Origin: Prorocentrum cordatum
Lineage: Eukaryota > Sar > Dinophyceae > Prorocentrales > Prorocentraceae
DNA: 55,180 bases
Direction: 5' to 3'
NCBI GenBank assembly: GCA_963575745.1
Contig: CAUYUJ010003052.1
Coordinates: 27,501 to 82,680 of the forward strand
Each line of letters opens with the position of its first letter. Position 1 is the stretch's first letter. Shown piece after piece: positions 50,535 through 55,180 of this stretch. The notes below the pieces were generated by a model that saw only the letters and a program-made list of their open reading frames with translations, searched no databases and had not been told where the DNA came from. Position numbers and translations under genes: made by a program.

Positions 50535-50808
50535 GCGTGATCCTGGATTGCGGCCGCCACGAGGTAGGGAACGGCAAGAAGGAGGACGACGACTGGTGGC
50601 TGGGGCTCTACGTGCTGCTCTCGCGCGCCACGCGCCACGAGGACCTCCTGCTCATGCGGGCGCCGCGCATCGAGTTCTTCCTGGCAGGGCCGCACAGGGC
50701 TTGCGGAAGCAGCTGGAGCAGTTTGCGGCGCGCACGAAGCGGTGCAGGAGGGAAGCGACGGCCCTCGCCAGGGAGCTCGGCTTCACCGAGTTCATCCGCG
50801 AGGCCTGA
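50535..50808 (+). CDS. PIF1-like helicase, last exon (frameshifted)
   Basis: After an AG acceptor (50533-50534) the exon reads GVILDCGRHEVG, then DDWWLGLYVLLSRATRHEDL and LLMRAPRIEFFLAGP. YVLLSRATR matches helicase motif VI of superfamily 1B PIF1-type enzymes ('yVAlSRv.s...l'). After a one-base shift near 50697 it continues GLRKQLEQFAARTKRCRREA and ends ELGFTEFIREA and a stop. PIF1-type helicases unwind DNA 5' to 3' using ATP; only the C-terminal end is seen. Upstream exons are not identified; the 90-bp satellite fills the preceding sequence. The frameshift may be a sequencing error or mark a pseudogene. Confidence 0.6.
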
Positions 50809-50869
50809 CCTGAGGAGCGTCTCCCCGAGCCGCGCCTTCTCTCGACTGCCCGACTAATTGTTTGGCCTC

Positions 50870-51121
50870 GCGCCGCGGACGACCCGCGCGCGTCGCTGGG
50901 ACCCTCTCGGGGCGACCAGCGCGCGTCGCGGGAACTCCGTGCTGCGGGGGGCCCGGCGCCTCGTTCGCCCGTCGTCGCTCTGACCAGCGGTCAGAGACTT
51001 GCCCGCTATCAGCCAGCCAGTTAGCTAGTCAGCTCTCTCTGCTTCGCGCAGCGGACGACCCGCGCGCGTCGCTGGGACCCCGCCCGGGGCGACCAGCGCG
51101 CGTCGCGGGGACTCCGCGCTG
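50870..51121. repeat. 75-bp direct duplication
   Basis: CGGACGACCCGCGCGCGTCG with GGGGCGACCAGCGCGCGTCG occurs at 50875-50945 and again at 51050-51121, 175 bp apart, downstream of the helicase stop codon. Confidence 0.85.
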
Positions 51122-51485
51122 CGCTGCGCCCGCAGCCTTGGATTTGGAGTGCGCGGGCGAAGAGGAAGGAAAAGAAGAGCCGAAAGCGGGCGCGATCCTC
51201 GCAAGAGGCGTGCCGACATGGGCGTCGCGACGTGCGGACGCTGCCGTCGGGGTTCCCGCGGAAGCTGCCTGCGGCGGCCACGCCCAGTGTCACGTGTGTT
51301 CGGACAGGCATGCTCGAACCATTCACATTCATATACACTTACACTAGGCGTTTCCATGATCGCATTCATGCAAATATATGCACTCGCGCGCAGACCCATT
51401 CATACTCAGATTCCCTCGCGCTCTGACTCACCCGCGTTCTGTCTCTCGTAATCAGATCTATCGTATTCCTTTGCTTTGTGTACCC
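51122..51485. other. unassigned sequence
   Basis: No recognised motif. A CATTCATACTC-type repeat fragment lies at 51320-51420. Confidence 0.3.
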
Positions 51486-51546
51486 CGCCACATTTCGGCA
51501 CACCCCTCATGCGGTTCGTGGCCCCATAGGGAGCGCCACCGAAGAA
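51486..51546. repeat. stray copy of the 90-bp satellite
   Basis: CATTTCGGCACACCCCTCAT and GTGGCCCCATAGGGAGCGCC match the satellite unit at 48998-50375. Confidence 0.85.
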
Positions 51547-51769
51547 GATATTCACAATTGCGATACTCACAACTGCATATGGTTGGGTCTTTCGCCAGGA
51601 TGATTGTTTTTTTTTTTCCGTGCTGAACCCGCCTGTAGGAGGACGTGCCCGATCTGACGCGAGCGAGGGCCAGCAGCGGGCACCTCCGAGGGGGAGAGAG
51701 AGCCCCCGAGGCCCCGACGCCGCGGCTCCAAGGCAAACGACGCAACACCTCGCAGCACCCACCTCCTCT

Positions 51770-52110
51770 CGGGGGGGGGCGCTCCCGGAAGGGGCCTCGC
51801 CTCTGCGAGGGCCGAAGGCGTTGTCGCCGCCTCCCCGGCGGAGGGCGGCGGAAGCATCGCAGCATCGCCCCGCGAGGGTCGAAGGGGGGGCCTCGCCCTG
51901 CGAGGGCCGAGGCATCGCAGCAGGGCGCTCCAGGGAGGGCCTATCGCCTCTGCGAGGGCCGAAGGCGTTGTCGTCGCTTCCTCGGCGGAAGGCGGCGGAA
52001 GGTCGGCGGCAGCTGGCAGGCCTAAAACGGGGCCGCCTCCGCCGGCGGAAGCTGGCGGAAGTAAGGGGCGGGCGGCCCCCCAGGAGATGGTGAGGCTGTT
52101 CCCAGACCCC
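51770..52110. repeat. GC-rich direct repeats and dispersed repeat, copy 2
   Basis: CTCTGCGAGGGCCGAAGGCG occurs at 51801 and 51950 with flanking similarity (period about 150 bp). The part 51975-52100 (GGCGGAAGGTCGGCGG and CCCCCCAGGAGATGG) matches 32950-33045. Confidence 0.65.
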
Positions 52111-52151
52111 CTCGCGTCGTGAAAAAATCACGACGGGAAGTTTTTCGCTAT

Positions 52152-52285
52152 TTTCGGCCTCTGGGGGCCCCCACCGGGCCTCGGGAGCGTCAAAAAACGA
52201 CTCAGGATGCAAAGCCGGTCATGGGGAAAGGGTCGGGACCTCTGGGGGTCGACGTAATGAAAAAATCATGACGTCGGGGGTCTGG
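52152..52285. repeat. dispersed repeat (TTCGGCCTC family), copy 2
   Basis: TTTTCGGCCTCTGGGGGCCC, then AAACGACTCAGGATGCAAAG and GGTCGGGACCTCTGGGGGTC, match 36960-37245. A GAAAAAATCA(C/T)GACG motif occurs twice (52119, 52258). Confidence 0.55.
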
Positions 52286-53648
52286 GTTTGGTTCAGGGTT
52301 TGTTATTGCGTCTGCCATCTGGACACGGTCCGAAAGGAAGCGAGATCGCCCGGAGCGAAGAAACTGTGGCGCCAGGATCTCAGGGGTACGCCAGGTCCGT
52401 GTCGTGCCGACGGGGCGACGACCCCAGCGCGGACGTGCACGGCTGAACGCCGCCAGTGACCCAGAATCGGCCCGCGTCCAACGATCCTGCGCGTTCTGCA
52501 AGTCGCCATCGCGCAGGGCTGAACGATGTGCGCAGCGTCAGGGAGCAGCGCGCAGGTCGCCACGGCACGGACCTGCCGCAGGCGAGGGGACGAGCCGGTG
52601 AGCGCGCGGCCGGGAGCGGGGGCATCCGGCGGACCCGTGGCCGGCGCGCCCTGGCGCCCGCCCCGAGCCAGGCGCGCCCGCCGATCTCGCAGGCGCGCCC
52701 CCCTCTCCGCCCGGCAGCCCGGGCCTCTCTCTCTCTCTCTGGCCTCCGCCGCCTTCCGCCGCCCGGGCGGCGCGCTCGGGGGGAGGTGGGCGGGCTTCTG
52801 AGCAGGGTGGTGGTGGTGGCGGCGGCAGTGATTATGGTGGCCCCGACGACGACGGCTATAGGGGGGTGCTCTGCGCAGGGTGCTCCCGGTGATGGCGGTG
52901 CTGCTGGTGGCGGTGGCGGCGAGGATGGCGGTGAGCGTCAGGAGCTTACGCTCGTGCCGCTGGCTGCGGCCGCGTGCCGACCCGCGCCGCGCTGGCGCGG
53001 GGCCAGGGCCCTGCCCGCTCGCCCCCCTCTGGGGGCGCATGGACCGCGGTGGGGCTCGCGGGCGGGCCGCTGCCGCGGCCTCCCTCGGCGAGCAGCTCCC
53101 TGCGGAGCCTCGCGCGCCTCCCCTCGGGCGCGCCAGCCGGGGCTCGGCGGCTGCTGCCGCCGCACCGGCCGCTGCTCAGCTCCACCATCCAGGCCTTTGC
53201 CCGTGATCCTCGCTTGCACCATGGTCACCGCCGCTGCGGTCACCACCTTCGCGGTGCCGTGGCGCCGTGCCGAGTTCGGCTCGCAGCCGGCACCCGCCGC
53301 CAAGCATGCCCCGTTCTACCACCCAGAGGCTCCGCTCTACCGCCTGCCTCCGAACACCTCTGCCGCTGCCAGCCGCTCGACCACCAGAGGTGGCCGTTCC
53401 ACCACTTCGCCAGGGGGCGGTTCTACACCACTTAGCCAGGGGGCCGTTCCACCACCGCCAGAAGATGTCCACATCCACCGCTTCGCAGTCGTGCCCTGGG
53501 ATCTCGAGGGGCTGTGGATCGGAGTTTGGGGGGTGAGATCTCAGTGGAACAGAAACCCCCAACCGGGAAATCGTTTCGTTTCGTTCGTGTCGTGCGTGCA
53601 GGCGAGGCGAAGCTGCGTGGGCGCGCGAGCGGAATGAACCCGCCGTTG
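52286..53648. other. GC-rich sequence, no confident gene
   Basis: Frames are open on both strands. The stretch near 53220-53370 on the + strand (VPWRRAEFGSQPAPAAKHAP, then FYHPEAPLYRLPPNTS) is protein-like, but neither a family nor splice borders could be assigned. Confidence 0.3.
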
Positions 53649-53835
53649 CTAGGGCGAAGTCAAGACAAATGATTCTCCCCCGCCCGCCCGTCCGGCGGTG
53701 GCTCGCGGTGTCCCGCGGTGTCCCGCGGAGTCCCGTGGTGTCCCGTGGTGTCCGCCGTTGCTAGGGCGAAGTCAAGACAAATGATTCTCCCCCGCCCACC
53801 CGTTCGTCCGTCCGTCCGGCGGTGGCTCGCGGTGT
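53649..53835. repeat. 109-bp direct duplication
   Basis: GCTAGGGCGAAGTCAAGACA through GGTGGCTCGCGGTGTCCC is repeated at 53649 and 53758. Confidence 0.9.
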
Positions 53836-54450
53836 CCCGTGGTGTCCCGTTGTGTCCCGTGGTGTCCTGTGGTGTCATGTTGAGTGAGATCGATAGTGAG
53901 ATCGATAGTGAGATCGATAGTGAGATCGATGCTGAGATCGATGTGGTGCCCTGAGGTGTCCCGTGGTGTCCCGTGGTGTCCTCAAACATGATATCGATAG
54001 GGAGATCGATAGTGAGATCGACAGGTGTCCCGTGATGTCCCGTGGTGTCCCGTGGTGTCCCGTTCAGTGAGATCGATAGTGAGATCGATAGTGAGACCGG
54101 TAGTGAGATCGATGTGATGCCCCGAGGTATCCCGTGGTGTCCCAAAAGTGAGATCGATAGTGAGATCGATAGTGAGATCGATAGGTGTCCAGTGGTGTCC
54201 CGTGGTGTCCCGTTGAGTGAGATCGATAGTGAGATCGATAGTGAGAATGGTAGTGAGATCGAGATGTGTCCCGCGGTGTCCCGTGGTGTCCAGTGGTGGC
54301 CAGTGGTGTCCTGTGGTGTCCCGTTGAATGAGATCGATAGTGAGATCGATAGTGAGATCGACAATTGTCCCGTGGTGTCCCGTGGTGTCCAGTGGTGTCC
54401 CGTGGTGTCCCGTGGTTCCCCGTTGAGTGAGGTCGATAGTGAGATCGATT
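53700..54450. repeat. interleaved GTGGTGTCCC and GAGATCGATAGT minisatellites
   Basis: Blocks of the 10-bp unit GTGGTGTCCC alternate with blocks of the 12-bp unit GAGATCGATAGT about six times, so two unrelated short repeats amplify as one composite. Confidence 0.95.
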
Positions 54451-55180
54451 CAGTCAGATGTTGGTTCCCCCCTCCACCCCCCACAACCTCCTTATCACCC
54501 GAAATGTTGTCGTATAGGTATGGATATCTGCCCGCCCGCGTCAGCGGGCAGACGTCCTAAAAACGAATTGTAAGCATGCCTCAAGCGTGCAACATGCATG
54601 CTTTGAGCCTTTTTGGCGAACACTTTCCCGACATTTTGAGCACATGTCTAGTTCAATGATAGGATCGTTAGGGTGTCCACTGTCATGTCGTTAGGTACTT
54701 GAATGCGCCGCCCCTCCAATCGTCGGTCATCATCGAACTTCCGAGTCGTCCCCGGCCAGACCACTTTTGCCCTGGCCCCGACATTGGAGGGGCGTCTATC
54801 GACATCGAAGGGCGCGCCGACATCGCAGGGGCGTGGCCGCCATTTGTGAGGTTCATTGTGCCGAGGGTCGCAGCTCAATGGTAGACTCGTTTGGGGGTCC
54901 ACTGTCATGGCATCCACCACGCTCTTGGGGGCGGCGCCGAGCGCGCGCGGCCGAGGGGGGCTGCGCACCCGCACACTGCTCGCCCAGGCCCGGGGCTCCG
55001 CAGCTCCCCGTCGCTGTCTGGGCGCTGCCCCGTCGCTGTCCTCCTCCTCCTCCTCCGCCTCCTCTGCAGGTCATGTCTCCGCCAAGACCGTCCTGAGCTC
55101 AGGGTTCGAAGGTCACCGGGCGCGTTCCACTACTCGCAGAGTGCCTATTCGCAAGCGCCCGAAAAACATCTGTTTGGCTC
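54451..55180. other. unassigned right-edge sequence
   Basis: A GTCCACTGTCATG motif occurs at 54676 and 54898 with limited flanking similarity. A short TCC run lies at 55038-55060. No gene recognised. Confidence 0.35.

Noticed and set aside
55165-55180. Possible spliced-leader relic (TTTGGCTC) at the right edge
   Set aside because: Only eight bases match the dinoflagellate leader end and the sequence stops at the window edge.

Overview
The window looks like nuclear DNA of a dinoflagellate, most plausibly a free-living core dinoflagellate of the Prorocentrum or Polarella type; the genus is inference. The reasons are: very sparse coding signal in GC-rich DNA, giant repeat-filled introns, inferred introns that all read GC...AG instead of GT...AG, non-LTR (LINE-type) retrotransposons with GC-rich polymerase domains, and an extreme load of TCC/GGA, GAT and GAC trinucleotide arrays. 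Almost all long open frames here are read-through of these arrays and are not genes.

Genes. (1) A prolyl 4-hydroxylase-type Fe(II)/2-oxoglutarate dioxygenase on the + strand is split over at least 28 kb. Exon pieces at 664-761, 10780-10879, 26051-26126 and 29009-about 29099 join in phase and carry the HxD motif, the distal His and the 2-oxoglutarate-binding Lys. One short exon between the second and third pieces (GGET-FP region) was not found; a 100-N assembly gap lies in that intron. (2) The 3' end of a small gene for a protein with a C-terminal membrane helix lies at 33639-34049; its one visible intron is mostly a TCC array. (3) A possible secreted Cys-rich (PAN/Apple-like) exon lies at 38424-38640. 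(4) The last exon of a PIF1-like helicase lies at 50535-50808 and carries a frameshift.

Mobile DNA. Two decayed LINE-type elements sit inside the dioxygenase introns. LINE-A runs from 2.19 to about 9.1 kb: gag-like ORF1, endonuclease and reverse transcriptase, split by a 2.4-kb insertion. LINE-B runs from 16.6 to 21.75 kb: zinc-finger ORF1, endonuclease and reverse transcriptase, split by the same CTTGGGG-repeat family. A separate LINE 3' end (RNase H plus zinc knuckle) is at 11.57-11.93 kb, and another retroelement polyprotein fragment at 42.43-42.83 kb. A 1.18-kb foldback element with terminal inverted repeats and an 11-bp target duplication lies at 4354-5530. Several short palindromic elements (23.5, 30.4, 15.1, 33.5, 37.6 kb) and a 438-bp near-perfect hairpin (32.1 kb) resemble MITEs or foldback elements.

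Satellites. A composite higher-order repeat of about 0.83-0.92 kb occurs in tandem at 12.2-13.9 kb and 40.4-42.3 kb. It consists of an 84-bp satellite, a linker, a GGA array and a conserved tail, and an inverted fragment lies at 0.2 kb. A 90-bp satellite of about 15 copies fills 49.0-50.4 kb just upstream of the helicase exon. Minisatellites occupy much of 46.3-47.8 and 53.6-54.5 kb.
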